Of a stretch of 64,000 nucleotides of DNA, positions 1 to 10,741 are shown piece by piece. The position numbers and the translations under genes were made by a program. The stretch is from the NCBI GenBank assembly GCA_003660235.1, contig QGON01000071.1, forward strand, positions 62,001 through 126,000. The letters are read 5' to 3'. Source of the DNA: a bacterium endosymbiont of Escarpia laminata. GTDB taxonomy: Bacteria; Pseudomonadota; Gammaproteobacteria; Chromatiales; Chromatiaceae. Position 1 is the stretch's first letter. Every line of letters begins with the position of its first letter. The notes beneath the pieces were generated by a model. The model saw only the letters and a program-made list of their open reading frames with translations. It made no database searches and was not told the DNA's origin.

Positions 1-1
1 G

Positions 2-1195
2 CCAATCGACTCCATTGAGTTCGGTCGCATTGCAGCCCAGGCAGCCAAACAGGTAATCGTACAGAAGGTTCGGGAAGCTGAGCGTGCCAAGGTTGTTGCA
101 GCCTATCAGGATCGTAAAGGCGAACTGGTCACTGGTGTGGTCAAGCGCGTCGAGCGAGGTAACGTGTTTTTCGATCTGGGCGGCAATGCTGAGGCGTTCA
201 TCGGCCGTGAGCACATGATTCCCAAGGAGTCGGTTCGGGTTGGTGACCGTCTGCGTGGCTACCTCTACGAGATTCGCTCCGAGCCACGCGGCCCCCAGCT
301 TTTTGTCAGCCGAGCCATGCCGGAACTGTTGATCGAGCTGTTCAAACTGGAAGTCCCGGAGGTCGGTGAAGGTTTGATCGATATCCGAGGCGCCGCACGG
401 GATGCCGGTCTGCGGGCCAAGATTGCCGTCAAGGCACTGGATAACCGTATAGATCCGGTCGGTGCCTGTGTCGGCATGCGCGGATCGCGGGTACAGGCGG
501 TTTCCAATGAGCTAAACGGCGAGCGCGTCGATATCATCCTCTGGAACGAAAATCCGGCCCAGTTTGTGATCAATGCCATGTCTCCGGCAGAGGTTGTCTC
601 CATCGTGGTTGACGAGGATGCGCACTCGATGGATGTCTCCGTGAGCGAAGAGAACCTCTCCCAGGCGATAGGCAGAGGCGGTCAGAACGTACGCCTTGCA
701 AGCCATCTGACCGGTTGGGAACTCAATGTCATGGACGAGGCTGAAGCGCAGGAGAAGAGTGAATCCGAGTCACGGGTCTTCATCGAAACCTTTATGGAAC
801 AGCTCGATGTGGACGAGGACGTCGCTGTCATTCTGGTGCAGGAGGGTTTTACCTCTATCGAAGAGGTGGCCTACGTGCCCATTGAAGAGATGATAGCTAT
901 CGAAGAGTTCGATGAAGAGTTGATCGAAGAGCTGAGAAATCGCGCCAAAGACATGCTGCTCACCAAAGCGATCGCGAGCGAAGAGAGTTTTAAAGAGCCT
1001 GCAGAAGACCTGCTGGGTATGGAAGGTGTGGATAAGGATCTGGCCTATGCACTTGCCGCCAAAGGCGTGGTGTGCATGGAGGATCTGGCGGAACAGTCCA
1101 CCGATGAGCTCATGGAGATTGAGGGTATGGACGAAGAGCGGGCAGGTAAGTTGATCATGACCGCGCGTACACCCTGGTTCGAAGAAGCGGAATAG
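2..1195 (+). CDS. nusA: Transcription termination/antitermination factor NusA (5' partial)
   Basis: NusA binds RNA polymerase and nascent RNA and modulates pausing, termination and antitermination. The frame is open from base 2, upstream of the first internal ATG at 137, so the N-terminal domain begins outside the window. Visible in order are the end of the N-terminal domain, an S1 domain (from about [14 protein letters not shown]), two KH domains ([16 protein letters not shown] and [16 protein letters not shown]), and two acidic helix-hairpin repeats at the C terminus, as in gammaproteobacterial NusA. It leads infB-rbfA-truB-rpsO-pnp, the classical order; rimP would be expected upstream. The family assignment is secure; only the start is missing. 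Confidence 0.97.
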   Translation, partial: PIDSIEFGRIAAQAAKQVIVQKVREAERAKVVAAYQDRKGELVTGVVKRVERGNVFFDLGGNAEAFIGREHMIPKESVRVGDRLRGYLYEIRSEPRGPQLFVSRAMPELLIELFKLEVPEVGEGLIDIRGAARDAGLRAKIAVKALDNRIDPVGACVGMRGSRVQAVSNELNGERVDIILWNENPAQFVINAMSPAEVVSIVVDEDAHSMDVSVSEENLSQAIGRGGQNVRLASHLTGWELNVMDEAEAQEKSESESRVFIETFMEQLDVDEDVAVILVQEGFTSIEEVAYVPIEEMIAIEEFDEELIEELRNRAKDMLLTKAIASEESFKEPAEDLLGMEGVDKDLAYALAAKGVVCMEDLAEQSTDELMEIEGMDEERAGKLIMTARTPWFEEAE

Positions 1196-1284
1196 GGTGT
1201 GCCGGCGGAAGACCTCCGTTGGATAGTGATGATTCAAGTGCGTGGCAATATGATGGGTAAGGCAAAGTCGAGAGGCCTGAACAA

Positions 1285-3876
1285 ATGAGTGAAGTAACGG
1301 TAGAACAGCTTGCCAAGGTCGTTGGCATTCCCCCCGAGCAGTTGCTGGGACAGTTGGCTGACGCCGGGATCCAGGCAAAAGGCCCCGACGACAGAATTTC
1401 GGATGATGAGAAGAGTAAACTGCTCAACCATCTGCGACAGATCCATGGCAAAAAGGCCACAATATCCGCCAGTGCGCCCAATAAGGTGACGCTGCAGCGC
1501 AAGACGGTCAGCGAATTGCGTCAGCCGGGCGCAACCCGCCGCAATCCACTGAATCGTGCAACCAGTACGCCGAGCAAAACTGTCAGTGTCGAGGTGCGGA
1601 AGAAACGTACCTACGTGAAGCGCAGCGCAGTCGCTGGTGATGACGCAACGCAGAAGGAGGCTGAAGCCGCCCGTCTGGCGTTGGAAGAGCAATCAAAGCA
1701 GCAGGCGGTTGTTGAGGCTGAAGTGGAAGCGCGTAAGGCTGCGGAAGCGAAAAAGCGTGAAGAGGAGCAGGCAGAAGTCCGCAAAGCTGAAGAAGAGGCG
1801 CGCCTGAAGGCTGAAGAAGAGTCCAGACTACAAGCTGAAGAGGCGAACGAGGCGGCCCGTCAGGCAGAACAGGCCCGTGTCAAGAAGGAACAGGAAGCGA
1901 AACAGCAGGAAACAGCTCGGGGCAAAAAGGGCAACAAGGAGAGCAGGGGCAAGGAACAGAAAGATTCAAAAGGTGGCTCGTCCCGCTACGGCCGCAAAGA
2001 GTTGCATGTTTCAAAAGAGGGTCGTGGGCGCCGCAAGAAAAAGCCGTCCCGTCGTCGTGGAACGCCTGCGGTTGATACGGAACACGGGTTTCAAAAGCCT
2101 ACCACGCCAGTGGTGCATGAGGTGAAAATACCCGAGAGCATCTCCGTTGCTGGGCTGGCACAGCAGATGTCGGTGAAAGCCGCGGAAGTGATCAAGGTGC
2201 TGATGAAGATGGGCATGATGGTCACCATCAATCAGCCGTTGGATCGGGATACATCGGCTCTAATCGTGGAAGAGATGGGACATATCCCGGTCATGCAGCG
2301 GGATGAGGACGTAGAGGCGGATCTGCTTAGTACTGAGGACGCTGCGCAAGCGGAAGGTGAACAGATTACACGTCCACCGGTAGTTACCATCATGGGTCAC
2401 GTCGACCATGGTAAGACTTCGCTGCTCGACTACATCAGGGCCAGTAAAGTGGCGGTTGGTGAGGCGGGTGGCATCACCCAGCACATTGGTGCGTATCACG
2501 TCGAAACATCCCAGGGCACCATTTCGTTTCTGGATACTCCTGGCCATGCCGCGTTTACTGCGATGCGCGCCCGTGGTGCGAAGGTGACCGATATCGTCAT
2601 CCTCGTGGTCGCTGCCGATGATGGCGTCATGCCGCAGACCAGGGAGGCAATCCAGCACGCCAAGGCTGCGAACGTGCCACTGATCGTGGCTGTGAACAAG
2701 ATCGATAAGCCGGAAGCGAATCCGGATCGCGTGATCCAGGAGCTGGCCCAGGAAGAGGTTATCCCGGAAGACTGGGGCGGCGATACCATGTTCGTTCAGG
2801 TCTCCGCCAAGAGTGGCGAAGGCATCGATGATCTGCTTGACGCCATCCTGCTGCAGTCAGAGGTGCTGGAGCTTACTGCCGTCGCAGAGGGGCCGGCTAT
2901 CGGCTCCATTGTTGAATCGTCGCTGGATAAGGGACGTGGACCTGTCGCCACTGTGCTGGTGCGCTCCGGTCTTTTGCAGAAAGGGGACATCATTGTCTCC
3001 GGCAAGGAGTATGGTCGTGTTCGTGCCATGTTCGATGAAAACGGTAAGTCAGTGAAGGGTGCCGGCCCCTCCATACCCGTGGTGGTGCTGGGGCTTTCCG
3101 GTACACCCGATGCAGGTGACGATGTACGGGTGGTCGCGGATGAGCGGCGCGCTCGCGAGATTGCCAGTCTGCGTGTCGATAAGCACCGGGACAGTCGCTT
3201 TGCCGCGCAGAAGGCCACCAAGCTGGATGAGATGTTCAGCAAGATGGGGCAGGGTGAGGTGCAGAATCTCAACATCATCGTAAAGGCTGATGTGCAGGGA
3301 AGCGTGGAGGCGCTGAGAGAGTCGCTGTTGAAGATCTCCACCGATGAGGTGAAGGTGATTATCGTGGCAGCGGGCGTGGGGGGGATCAGTGAATCTGATG
3401 CAAACCTTGCGGTTACCTCCAATGCGATTATTTTCGGCTTCAATGTACGCGCCGATGCGGGCGCGCGACGCATTGTCGAAGAACAGGGTCTCGATATGCG
3501 CTACTACGGCATCATCTATGAAGTCATCGATGATGTGAAAAAAGCGATCTCCGGCATGCTCTCCCCTGAAATTCGCGAAGAGATTATCGGTCTGGCCGAG
3601 GTGCGTGATGTCTTCCGTAACTCCAAGATCGGGGCGATTGCAGGCTGCATGGTCACCGAAGGCACCGTCAGACGAAACAGTCCAATTCGTGTGTTGCGCG
3701 ACAATGTGGTCATCTACGAAGGGGCGCTGGAGTCACTGCGCCGGTTCAAGGATGACGTGTCTGAGGTCAAGGCGGGTATGGAGTGTGGTATCGGCGTGAG
3801 GAACTACAATGACGTGCAGTCCGGCGATCAGATCGAGGTGTTCGAGCGTACCGAAATAGCGCGGGTTGTCGAGTAG
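1285..3876 (+). CDS. infB: Translation initiation factor IF-2
   Basis: IF-2 is the GTPase that brings fMet-tRNA to the 30S subunit and promotes subunit joining. At 863 aa it has the long proteobacterial form: an N-terminal IF2 domain, then a charged Ala/Glu/Lys/Arg-rich linker (about residues 110-270), a second N-terminal motif, and the G domain. G motifs are visible: GHVDHGKTS near residue 370, DTPGH, and NKID. Domains II to IV follow. The ATG is 89 bp after the nusA stop, and rbfA starts 3 bp after its own stop, consistent with one operon. Cold-shock co-regulation is known for this operon in E. coli but is not shown here. Confidence 0.98.
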   Translation: MSEVTVEQLAKVVGIPPEQLLGQLADAGIQAKGPDDRISDDEKSKLLNHLRQIHGKKATISASAPNKVTLQRKTVSELRQPGATRRNPLNRATSTPSKTVSVEVRKKRTYVKRSAVAGDDATQKEAEAARLALEEQSKQQAVVEAEVEARKAAEAKKREEEQAEVRKAEEEARLKAEEESRLQAEEANEAARQAEQARVKKEQEAKQQETARGKKGNKESRGKEQKDSKGGSSRYGRKELHVSKEGRGRRKKKPSRRRGTPAVDTEHGFQKPTTPVVHEVKIPESISVAGLAQQMSVKAAEVIKVLMKMGMMVTINQPLDRDTSALIVEEMGHIPVMQRDEDVEADLLSTEDAAQAEGEQITRPPVVTIMGHVDHGKTSLLDYIRASKVAVGEAGGITQHIGAYHVETSQGTISFLDTPGHAAFTAMRARGAKVTDIVILVVAADDGVMPQTREAIQHAKAANVPLIVAVNKIDKPEANPDRVIQELAQEEVIPEDWGGDTMFVQVSAKSGEGIDDLLDAILLQSEVLELTAVAEGPAIGSIVESSLDKGRGPVATVLVRSGLLQKGDIIVSGKEYGRVRAMFDENGKSVKGAGPSIPVVVLGLSGTPDAGDDVRVVADERRAREIASLRVDKHRDSRFAAQKATKLDEMFSKMGQGEVQNLNIIVKADVQGSVEALRESLLKISTDEVKVIIVAAGVGGISESDANLAVTSNAIIFGFNVRADAGARRIVEEQGLDMRYYGIIYEVIDDVKKAISGMLSPEIREEIIGLAEVRDVFRNSKIGAIAGCMVTEGTVRRNSPIRVLRDNVVIYEGALESLRRFKDDVSEVKAGMECGIGVRNYNDVQSGDQIEVFERTEIARVVE

Positions 3877-3879
3877 ACA

Positions 3880-4245
3880 ATGGCGCAGGATTTCAAGCGT
3901 ACCGATCGTATCGGTTCCCAGCTGCAGCGGGATCTGGCGGATCTTGTTCGTGAGGAGTTGAAGGATCCTGGCCTGGGCATGGTTACAATCCAGGAGGTTC
4001 GAGTAGTGCGGGATCTCTCCCAGGCCAAGGTCTTCTTTACCGTGATGGGTACGGATCTCCCTGTCAGTGAGTGTGCAAAGCGGCTGAATCAGGCGGCAGG
4101 ACACCTGCGCTTTCTGCTGGGACAGCAGAGCAAGTTACGTACCGTACCCAAGCTGCATTTCGTCTTTGACGAGTCGATTGAGCGGGGTCAACATCTGGCT
4201 TCCCTGATCGATCAGGCGGTCGCCGATAATCATTCGGATTCATAA
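3880..4245 (+). CDS. rbfA: 30S ribosome-binding factor RbfA
   Basis: RbfA is a small KH-fold assembly factor that binds the immature 30S subunit near the 5' end of 16S rRNA and is needed for late maturation and cold adaptation. The 121-aa product starts MAQDFKRTDRIGSQ and contains the typical early block LADLVREELKDPGLG followed by a VRVVRDLSQAKVFFTV strand. Length is close to the usual 120-135 aa. It lies between infB (3-bp gap) and truB (50-bp gap), the canonical neighbourhood. No anomalies seen. Confidence 0.96.
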   Translation: MAQDFKRTDRIGSQLQRDLADLVREELKDPGLGMVTIQEVRVVRDLSQAKVFFTVMGTDLPVSECAKRLNQAAGHLRFLLGQQSKLRTVPKLHFVFDESIERGQHLASLIDQAVADNHSDS

Positions 4246-4295
4246 GCCCGGCAATCGCCGGAAATTCATTCAGAAAAAACTACCTAGAGCAGAAG

Positions 4296-5219
4296 ATGGG
4301 ACGTCGTCGAAACAGAGGACGCAATATCAGTGGGGTATTGCTGTTGGATAAGCCGGTGGGTATTACCTCCAACAAGGCTTTGCAGGAGATCAAGTTTCTC
4401 TACAAGGCCGCCAAGGCCGGTCATACCGGCAGTCTGGACCCGCTGGCGACCGGACTGCTGCCGATCTGTTTCGGGGAGGCGACCAAGATGTCGGCCTTCC
4501 TGCTGGATGCGGACAAGCATTACCGGGTGAAGGTCAAGCTTGGCGAGACCACCACCACGGGGGATGCCGAGGGCGAAATCCTGGAAACCACCAGCACTGA
4601 CGGCGTCACGGAAGCGGCTCTGTTGAAAGTGCTGCAGGAGTTTCTTGGGGAACAGCAGCAGATGCCGCCCATGTACTCAGCCATCAAACACAAGGGTGAA
4701 AGGCTCTATAAATTGGCGCGTCAGGGTATAGAAGTAGAGCGTAAACACCGCACCATTCATATTCATGCCCTGAGCCTGCTCAGTTTTGATCTGCCGGAAT
4801 TCGAGATGGACGTGCACTGCTCGAAAGGCACCTATGTGCGCACTCTGGCGGAGGATATCGGTGCCAAATTGGGCTGTGGCGCTTATGTCAGCGGTTTGCG
4901 CCGCACCGGTGTGGGTCCATTTGACGATCAGTCGATGGTGACCATGGAACAGGTAAGAGAGGATTTCGAAGCGCGCCGGTTTGCGGAGATGGATGCGCTG
5001 CTGCTGCCGCTGGAGAGTGCGCTCTCCGATTGGCCGGAGATCAAACTCACAGCGGATGCCGCCTTCTATCTGAAACAGGGACAGCCGGTGCTGGTGCCCA
5101 AGGCGCCCACCAGTGGTTGGGTTCGTCTCTATGCCAATGAGGTGGATTTTCTCGGTGTTGGACAGATCCTGGACGATGGCCGCGTGGCGCCCAAACGATT
5201 GTTGCAGACGAATCACTGA
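4296..5219 (+). CDS. truB: tRNA pseudouridine-55 synthase TruB
   Basis: TruB isomerises U55 to pseudouridine in the T-loop of tRNAs and also acts as a tRNA folding chaperone. The 307-aa product contains the family signature GHTGSLDPLATGLLP, which places the catalytic aspartate at D48, the same number as in E. coli TruB. The motif YSAIKHKGERLYKLAR and the strand SKGTYVRTLAEDIG are also typical. The C-terminal 60 residues form the small extra domain of the proteobacterial class. Fourth gene of the nusA operon; rpsO follows after about 195 bp. Confidence 0.97.
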   Translation: MGRRRNRGRNISGVLLLDKPVGITSNKALQEIKFLYKAAKAGHTGSLDPLATGLLPICFGEATKMSAFLLDADKHYRVKVKLGETTTTGDAEGEILETTSTDGVTEAALLKVLQEFLGEQQQMPPMYSAIKHKGERLYKLARQGIEVERKHRTIHIHALSLLSFDLPEFEMDVHCSKGTYVRTLAEDIGAKLGCGAYVSGLRRTGVGPFDDQSMVTMEQVREDFEARRFAEMDALLLPLESALSDWPEIKLTADAAFYLKQGQPVLVPKAPTSGWVRLYANEVDFLGVGQILDDGRVAPKRLLQTNH

Positions 5220-5414
5220 GAATGCCACCCATCAGGTCACTGATTTAATTGCGATTCAGACACAATCCGCGCATAATTCGCGGCTCACTGGAGTGCCAAT
5301 TGAGCGCTTCGGAACAGATTTATCGAGACGGCCGGACTCCCCTGAACTCATTGTCGGAGGAGATCTTAAAAATGGCCATGTATATAGAGACGTAACCCAT
5401 AGGAGTACAACGTC

Positions 5415-5684
5415 ATGACAATGAGCGCAGAAGATAAAAAAGCCATCGTGGAAGAGTATAAGCGTGGCCCTGGTGATACCGGTTCCCCAGAGGTGCAGGT
5501 AGCCCTGCTGACCTCCCGTATTACCTATCTCACCGAACACTTTAAGCAGCACAAGCAGGATCACCACTCCCGTCAGGGTCTGGTCCGCATGGTCAACTCC
5601 CGCCGTAAGCTGCTCGACTATCTCAAAAGCAAGGATGCGGAGCGCTATCGCGATCTGATCTCCCGCCTTGGCCTGCGCCGTTAA
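5415..5684 (+). CDS. rpsO: 30S ribosomal protein S15
   Basis: S15 binds the central domain of 16S rRNA early in 30S assembly. The 89-aa product has the standard length and motifs: [29 protein letters not shown] and [17 protein letters not shown] ribosome-binding site lies at TAGGAG just upstream of the ATG. The 195-bp gap before it probably carries an rpsO promoter, as in E. coli, but no clear -35/-10 pair was identified. pnp starts 30 bp downstream, matching the conserved rpsO-pnp unit in which S15 feeds back on its own mRNA in E. coli. Confidence 0.98.
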   Translation: MTMSAEDKKAIVEEYKRGPGDTGSPEVQVALLTSRITYLTEHFKQHKQDHHSRQGLVRMVNSRRKLLDYLKSKDAERYRDLISRLGLRR

Positions 5685-5714
5685 TCCGGTCTTATCTGCA
5701 CTGAGGAAGAGACA

Positions 5715-7802
5715 GTGACTCTGATTAAAAAAGAATTTCAGTGGGGCAACAATAAGGTCACCATCGAGACTGGCGAGATTGCCCGCCAGGCCGACGGCGC
5801 CGTTATGGTCACCATGGACGATACAGTCGTTCAGGCTACCGTTGTTGCCGGTCGCAACGATCCCGGCCGGGACTTTTTCCCGCTCACCGTGGACTATCAG
5901 GAGAAGACCTATGCAGCCGGTCATATACCCGGCGGTTTTTTCCGGCGTGAGGGGCGTCCCAGCGAGAAGGAGATCCTCACATGTCGACTGATCGATCGTC
6001 CGATCCGCCCGCTGTTCCCCAAGGGGTACACCACCGAGGTGCAGGTGATCATCACTGTGATGTCCCTGAATCCAGAGGTTGATCCCGAGATCCCCGCACT
6101 GATCGGCGCCTCCGCTGCGCTGGCGATATCCGGCCTGCCGTTCAATGGCCCGGTGAGCGCGGCCCGTGTGGGATATAAGGATGGCGAGTACATCCTGAAT
6201 GCCCCCAGCACCGGCTTGAGCGATGCCACCGATTTGGATCTGATCGTCGCCGGCACCGAACATGCGGTACTGATGGTCGAATCCGAGGCCCGTGAGCTGT
6301 CTGAAGAGGTGCTGCTGGGTGCAGTGCTCTTCGGGCACGAGCAGTCGCAGGTTCCGCTGCAGGCGATCAAGGAACTGGCTGCCGAGGTTGGAAATACCCC
6401 TGCTGAATACGCAGCACCCGAAGTGGATGCTGATCTGGTCGCTGCCGTCGAGGCTGCTGCCGGTGAAGGCATCGGCAGTGCCTATCAGGTTGCCGACAAG
6501 ATGGAGCGTTACGCCGCGATCAAAGCAGTGGTAGTCGAGACCGTTGCAGCACTCTGCGGCGGTGAAGACGCCCGCTGGGACGAGGGTGAAGTCAAGGGTG
6601 TCATCGAGAAACTGAAGAAGACAACCGTGCGTGGCCGTATCCTCGAAGGCGAACCCCGCATCGATGGTCGCGATACCACCACCGTGCGTCCCATCAGCGT
6701 GCGTACCGGCGTGCTGCCCCGCACCCACGGCTCCGCCCTGTTCACCCGTGGTGAGACCCAGGCCCTGGTGGTGACTACCCTCGGCACCGAACGTGATTCT
6801 CAGATCATCGACGCCCTCGACGGCTCCTACCGCGAACCCTTCATGCTGCACTACAACTTTCCTCCCTTCTGCGTGGGTGAGACAGGTCGTGTGGGTAGCC
6901 CGAAACGGCGTGAAATCGGCCACGGCCGTCTGGCCAAGCGCGGCGTGATGGCCTGCATGCCGACCATCACCGATTTTCCCTATGCGATCCGCGTGGTCTC
7001 GGAGATTACTGAGTCCAATGGCTCCTCCTCCATGGCATCGGTCTGCGGCACCAGTCTGTCGCTGATGGATGCAGGCGTGCCGATCAAGGCGCCGGTTGCC
7101 GGTGTGGCCATGGGTTTGATCAAGGAAGATGAGAGATTTGCCGTGCTCACCGATATCATGGGCGACGAGGATCATCTCGGCGACATGGACTTCAAGGTGG
7201 CAGGTACCAGTGACGGTATCAATGCACTGCAGATGGATATCAAGATCGACGGCATCACCAAGGACATCATGGAGATCGCCTTGGAGCAGGCCAAAGAGGC
7301 CCGGATGCATATCCTGGGTGAGATGAACCGCGTCATCGACACCCACCGCGAACAGATGTCCGAACATGCGCCGCGTATTATCGAGCTGCGCATCAACCCG
7401 GACAAGATCCGTGACGTGATCGGCAAGGGTGGCGCCACCATCCGCTCCATCACCGAAGAGACCGGTGCCACCGTCGATATCACCGATGATGGTGTGGTCA
7501 AGATCTTCTCCGTTGACAAGGCGGCAGGAGAGGATGCCCGCAAACGTGTCGAGCTGATCACCGCTGACGTCGAAGTCGGTACCATCTACGAGGGCAAGGT
7601 TGCCCGCCTGATGGACTTCGGCGCCTTCGTCACCATTCTTCCCGGAAAAGATGGTCTGGTACATATCTCCCAGATCTCCAACGAGCGGGTGGAGAAGGTC
7701 AGCGATAAGCTGTCTGAAGGCGATGTCATCAAGGTTAAAGTCCTCGAAGTGGATAAGCAGGGACGTATCCGTCTGAGTATGAAGGCGGTGAACGAAGAGT
7801 AA
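5715..7802 (+). CDS. pnp: Polyribonucleotide nucleotidyltransferase (PNPase)
   Basis: PNPase is a trimeric phosphorolytic 3'-5' exoribonuclease and degradosome component. The 695-aa product has two RNase PH-like halves (the first with [12 protein letters not shown], the second with [13 protein letters not shown] and [15 protein letters not shown]), a KH domain ([20 protein letters not shown]) and a C-terminal S1 domain beginning [15 protein letters not shown]. Length agrees with the family (about 700). The start is GTG at 5715, preceded by GAGGAAG. It ends the operon, with a strong terminator 20 bp after the stop. Confidence 0.98.
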   Translation: MTLIKKEFQWGNNKVTIETGEIARQADGAVMVTMDDTVVQATVVAGRNDPGRDFFPLTVDYQEKTYAAGHIPGGFFRREGRPSEKEILTCRLIDRPIRPLFPKGYTTEVQVIITVMSLNPEVDPEIPALIGASAALAISGLPFNGPVSAARVGYKDGEYILNAPSTGLSDATDLDLIVAGTEHAVLMVESEARELSEEVLLGAVLFGHEQSQVPLQAIKELAAEVGNTPAEYAAPEVDADLVAAVEAAAGEGIGSAYQVADKMERYAAIKAVVVETVAALCGGEDARWDEGEVKGVIEKLKKTTVRGRILEGEPRIDGRDTTTVRPISVRTGVLPRTHGSALFTRGETQALVVTTLGTERDSQIIDALDGSYREPFMLHYNFPPFCVGETGRVGSPKRREIGHGRLAKRGVMACMPTITDFPYAIRVVSEITESNGSSSMASVCGTSLSLMDAGVPIKAPVAGVAMGLIKEDERFAVLTDIMGDEDHLGDMDFKVAGTSDGINALQMDIKIDGITKDIMEIALEQAKEARMHILGEMNRVIDTHREQMSEHAPRIIELRINPDKIRDVIGKGGATIRSITEETGATVDITDDGVVKIFSVDKAAGEDARKRVELITADVEVGTIYEGKVARLMDFGAFVTILPGKDGLVHISQISNERVEKVSDKLSEGDVIKVKVLEVDKQGRIRLSMKAVNEE

Positions 7803-7822
7803 TCGTGCTTCGTTGAGTCGAT

Positions 7823-7848
7823 AAAAAGGGGCCTTCTGGCCCCTTTTT
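7823..7848 (+). terminator. Rho-independent terminator after pnp
   Basis: A GC-rich hairpin (GGGGCC, loop TTCT, GGCCCC) flanked by A5 upstream and T5 downstream. It closes the nusA-pnp operon, and its symmetric A/T flanks would also stop transcription arriving from the other strand. Confidence 0.93.
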
Positions 7849-7900
7849 AGTGTCTACGAAAAAAATTGAATCTATATCTGGATCCCTCCCGTATAGGTTA

Positions 7901-7928
7901 TTGAAAGTCGTTATCAAAACGACATAAT
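7901..7928 (+). promoter_or_regulatory. Promoter with a dyad in its spacer
   Basis: TTGAAA (7901-7906), a 16-bp spacer and CATAAT (7923-7928) sit 22 bp before the ATG at 7950. The spacer holds the inverted repeat GTCGTT-ATCAA-AACGAC (7907-7923), placed where a repressor or a DNA-distorting activator would bind. Promoter and operator are inferred from sequence only. Confidence 0.5.
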
Positions 7929-7949
7929 TGACCAGATGAGGAATTCGTC

Positions 7950-8231
7950 ATGAAAAAAATCGCATTTACAGCCGCACTGCTTCTTTCCGCCAATCTCTAT
8001 GCAGGAGGGAGTTCAGAATTTGCATACAATGGTTTTGAAGGTAACCCTGACCTCTTCGTGGGTAGCTCTGGTTCCGCTTCACTGCCCACTGCGGTTCAGC
8101 CGGGTATCGGTGACTCCTACGGTGATGTCCGTCTGGGTGGTGTCAATACCTCTCGGCATGCAGGTCAGAGGGGCAGCAATGAGGCGTATGGCAGTGCCAT
8201 TTTGGATCAGGGACACAGCATCGACTGGTAA
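7950..8231 (+). CDS. Small secreted protein of unknown function
   Basis: A 93-aa protein with a clear signal peptide: MKKIAFTAALLLSANLYAG, cleavage probably after LYA. The mature part is about 75 aa, rich in Gly, Ser and Asn, without cysteine and without a domain I recognise. It starts at ATG 7950 with GAGG in a good SD position. It is monocistronic, behind its own candidate promoter, and followed by a weak ACGGGG/CCCCGT hairpin at 8247-8269. The location is periplasmic or extracellular by inference. Function unknown. Confidence 0.75.
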   Translation: MKKIAFTAALLLSANLYAGGSSEFAYNGFEGNPDLFVGSSGSASLPTAVQPGIGDSYGDVRLGGVNTSRHAGQRGSNEAYGSAILDQGHSIDW

Positions 8232-8300
8232 ACAGTTGACGGCCTGACGGGGTGGAAGTCTTGCCCCGTACAGGCTTTGCAACCCACCGATAACGAGCAG

Positions 8301-10064
8301 ATGCGCCATCATCCCCTAACGTTTTTTTTGCTTGGCGGGTTAAGCCTGCTGCTGATGGCTTGTGTGCCACAAAAAAGTGAGCTTCGATCCGATGCCGTTT
8401 TACCTGTGGATGAGATGGAGCCGGTGCGGGTCGAAGCGAAAAAGCTGATTCAGGGCATGCTGGATGAAGATCTGTTGCCGGGTGTGAGTGTGGCGTTGGT
8501 GGATCGGGACGGCCCGCTTTGGCTCGAAGGGTTTGGCAAGGCGGATCTGCAAAAGGGCACCCCGGCAGGTGCCGGTACCATCTATCGTGTCGGCTCCTTG
8601 AGCAAGCCACTGACAGCCCTGGCCGTCATGCAGCTGAGCGGACAGCAACGTCTGGCCCTCGATGATTCCATCAGCCGTCAGCTCGACGGTTTTTCCATTC
8701 GCAGCCATAATGCCGATGAGGTCGTAATTACACCTCGCCAGCTATTGAGCCACCGCAGTGGCTTGCCAAGCGATCTGCGCAAAGGCATGTATACGGCGAC
8801 CCCGTTCACCCGTGTCACAACGCTGTTGCAAGATGAGTACATCGCCTATGCGGCGGACAGTGTCTACAGCTATTCCAACCTTGGTTACGATTTGCTCGGC
8901 CATCTGGTCGAACAGAAGTCCAGAATGACGTTTGCCGGGTACATGAAGCAGAATATTTTTCTGCCCTTGGAGATGCAGAGTAGTGGCTACGAAGTGACGG
9001 ATGCAATGCGAGAGAGGCTGGCAGCCGGGCATCTGGATGGTCTGGTCAGGCCGCAGCCGCCGCTACGGGATACCCCGGCATTGGGACTCTACAGCAGCGC
9101 CAAAGATCTAGGGCGCCTGATGCAGTCCCTGTTGCTTGGGCGGATACCCAATATCGATACTGAAATGATCCTTGATATGTGGACCGCGCAGACGGTTAAG
9201 GGCCAGATTGCACTGGGTTACTCACCTGGATTAGGCTGGTTTATCGAGGACGATCAACTGCTCGGGCGCGTGGTTCGCCATGGTGGCAGCACCATGTTGT
9301 TTGGGGCGGAGATGGCACTGTTGCCGGATCATGAGCTTGGCGTAGTGGTGCTTGCCAATGGTGCAGGCAGCAACAAGGCGGCCCGCAAGCTTGCAGCGAC
9401 GATACTGGCACTCGCGGTAAAGGTGCGGGGAAATGTCGATGGTCCTGTGCCGATTCGCACACCGGAGATGTTGACCTCATTGTCAGAGACCCCTTCAGGC
9501 GGTTACGCAACTGATCTTGGACTGCTGATGGTGGATCCTGAACATCCTCGCCTATGTGCCTGCATTATTGAGCGTGTGCTGGATATGGTGCGGTTTGATG
9601 ACGGCAGCCTCGGCTTGACACCTGAGAGCGCGGCAAGCCTGCCCCCCTCCTACAGAGTGCTGGGTGAAATGCGTTTCCGTTCCCGCACCACCAATGACCT
9701 GGAGGTGCTGGTGGCGGAGCGGGACGGTCAGGAGTATGTGCTTGGCAGCCGAATTGAATCTCAGCCTTGGGATGAGGTCTGGAAAAAGCGCACCGGTAGT
9801 TACCGGACGATCAACCCTGATGGTGCGTTCAGCATCGAGGATCTGCGGCTAAGTACTGAAAGCGGGGTGCTCTGCCTCCATTATAAGGCGCCTCACCTCT
9901 CCGACAGTTCTATTCGTGTGCCGCTGAAGCCCGTCTCCTCCACTGAGGCGGTCATAGAGGGGCTGGGTAGAGGACGGGGGGAAACCGTGCGCATCGTGGA
10001 GGTGAACGGCAAGCAGTGCATAAGGTTCTCCGGCTATTTGGGTGAACCGATCGAAGATAAATAG
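8301..10064 (+). CDS. Lipoprotein serine hydrolase (class C beta-lactamase-like)
   Basis: A penicillin-binding/beta-lactamase-fold hydrolase of about 587 aa. The chosen ATG at 8301 gives a lipoprotein signal peptide with lipobox LLMAC, which a TTG start at 8277 would push inward. Catalytic motifs are present: SLSK (S99 and K102), a YSN motif in VYSYSNLGYDLLG, and HGG in VVRHGGSTMLFG. About 200 extra residues follow the catalytic domain and may be a lipocalin-like C-terminal domain, as in other such hydrolases. The substrate could be a peptide, an ester or peptidoglycan; nothing here points to antibiotic resistance. It ends 90 bp before the ECF sigma gene. Confidence 0.85.
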   Translation: MRHHPLTFFLLGGLSLLLMACVPQKSELRSDAVLPVDEMEPVRVEAKKLIQGMLDEDLLPGVSVALVDRDGPLWLEGFGKADLQKGTPAGAGTIYRVGSLSKPLTALAVMQLSGQQRLALDDSISRQLDGFSIRSHNADEVVITPRQLLSHRSGLPSDLRKGMYTATPFTRVTTLLQDEYIAYAADSVYSYSNLGYDLLGHLVEQKSRMTFAGYMKQNIFLPLEMQSSGYEVTDAMRERLAAGHLDGLVRPQPPLRDTPALGLYSSAKDLGRLMQSLLLGRIPNIDTEMILDMWTAQTVKGQIALGYSPGLGWFIEDDQLLGRVVRHGGSTMLFGAEMALLPDHELGVVVLANGAGSNKAARKLAATILALAVKVRGNVDGPVPIRTPEMLTSLSETPSGGYATDLGLLMVDPEHPRLCACIIERVLDMVRFDDGSLGLTPESAASLPPSYRVLGEMRFRSRTTNDLEVLVAERDGQEYVLGSRIESQPWDEVWKKRTGSYRTINPDGAFSIEDLRLSTESGVLCLHYKAPHLSDSSIRVPLKPVSSTEAVIEGLGRGRGETVRIVEVNGKQCIRFSGYLGEPIEDK

Positions 10065-10156
10065 TTTCCGTCCGGAAACTAACGGTTCTTGCTCCTTTGC
10101 GTGGCTACCATTACTCTTGCAGGAGATCTGAAAGCAATGTCTCTGAAGGAGTTTAC

Positions 10157-10741
10157 ATGGCAGCCGGGGAGATCGACCCGAAAACCGCAAATGCAGAGCG
10201 CAACGAGCAGTTGAAAGCGTTGCTCGCCGCCTGCACGCTGAAGGACCGCAGGGCATTTGCCCAGCTGTATGAGATGACTTCGGCGAAACTATATGGCGTT
10301 ATCCTGCGTATCTTAGTTAGAGACACGTGGGCGCAGGACTGTTTGCAGGAGGCTTATATAAAGATTTGGAACAGTGCAGACAGCTACCGCCCCTACCTGG
10401 CCGCGCCGACTACCTGGATGGCAACCATTGCGCGCAACCAGGCACTGGATCTGCTGCGTCGGCGGCGTCGCGAGGTGCAGATGGCAGAACCGGAAAAGCT
10501 GCTCGAAGCATCGGACAGTAAAATGATGCCGCTGGAACGGTTGCAGCAGAGTGATGAGGGGCGTCGTCTCAACGATTGTCTGGAACGGATAAAGAGCCAG
10601 CAGCGCCAGGTTATCGCCCTGGCCTACTTCAAGGGGCTGACCCATGAGGAGCTGGCGAGTCAGACGGGAACGCCACTTGGCACGATCAAGACATGGATTC
10701 GTCGTGGACTTGAACAACTGAAGAGGTGTCTTGAACCATGA
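10157..10741 (+). CDS. ECF-type RNA polymerase sigma factor
   Basis: A group 4 sigma-70 family factor of 194 aa. Sigma region 2 spans roughly residues 30-95, with the core-binding and -10 recognition segment RDTWAQDCLQEAYIKIWN and TWMATIARNQALDLLRRRRR. Region 4 near the C terminus carries the helix-turn-helix (THEELASQTGTPLGTIKTWI). ATG 10157 is preferred because AAGGAG precedes it by 6 bases, whereas an upstream in-frame start at 10097 has no such site. It overlaps the anti-sigma gene by 4 bp, so the pair is translationally coupled. The inducing signal is unknown. Confidence 0.92.
   Translation: MAAGEIDPKTANAERNEQLKALLAACTLKDRRAFAQLYEMTSAKLYGVILRILVRDTWAQDCLQEAYIKIWNSADSYRPYLAAPTTWMATIARNQALDLLRRRRREVQMAEPEKLLEASDSKMMPLERLQQSDEGRRLNDCLERIKSQQRQVIALAYFKGLTHEELASQTGTPLGTIKTWIRRGLEQLKRCLEP

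Noticed and set aside
5256-7664. An 802-codon open frame on the minus strand opposite rpsO and pnp
   Set aside because: It is a shadow of GC-rich codon usage in pnp. Its His/Gly/Asp-rich translation has no domain, and both conserved genes occupy the other strand.
8247-8269. ACGGGG/CCCCGT hairpin as a terminator
   Set aside because: No following T-tract, so it is not listed as a separate terminator.
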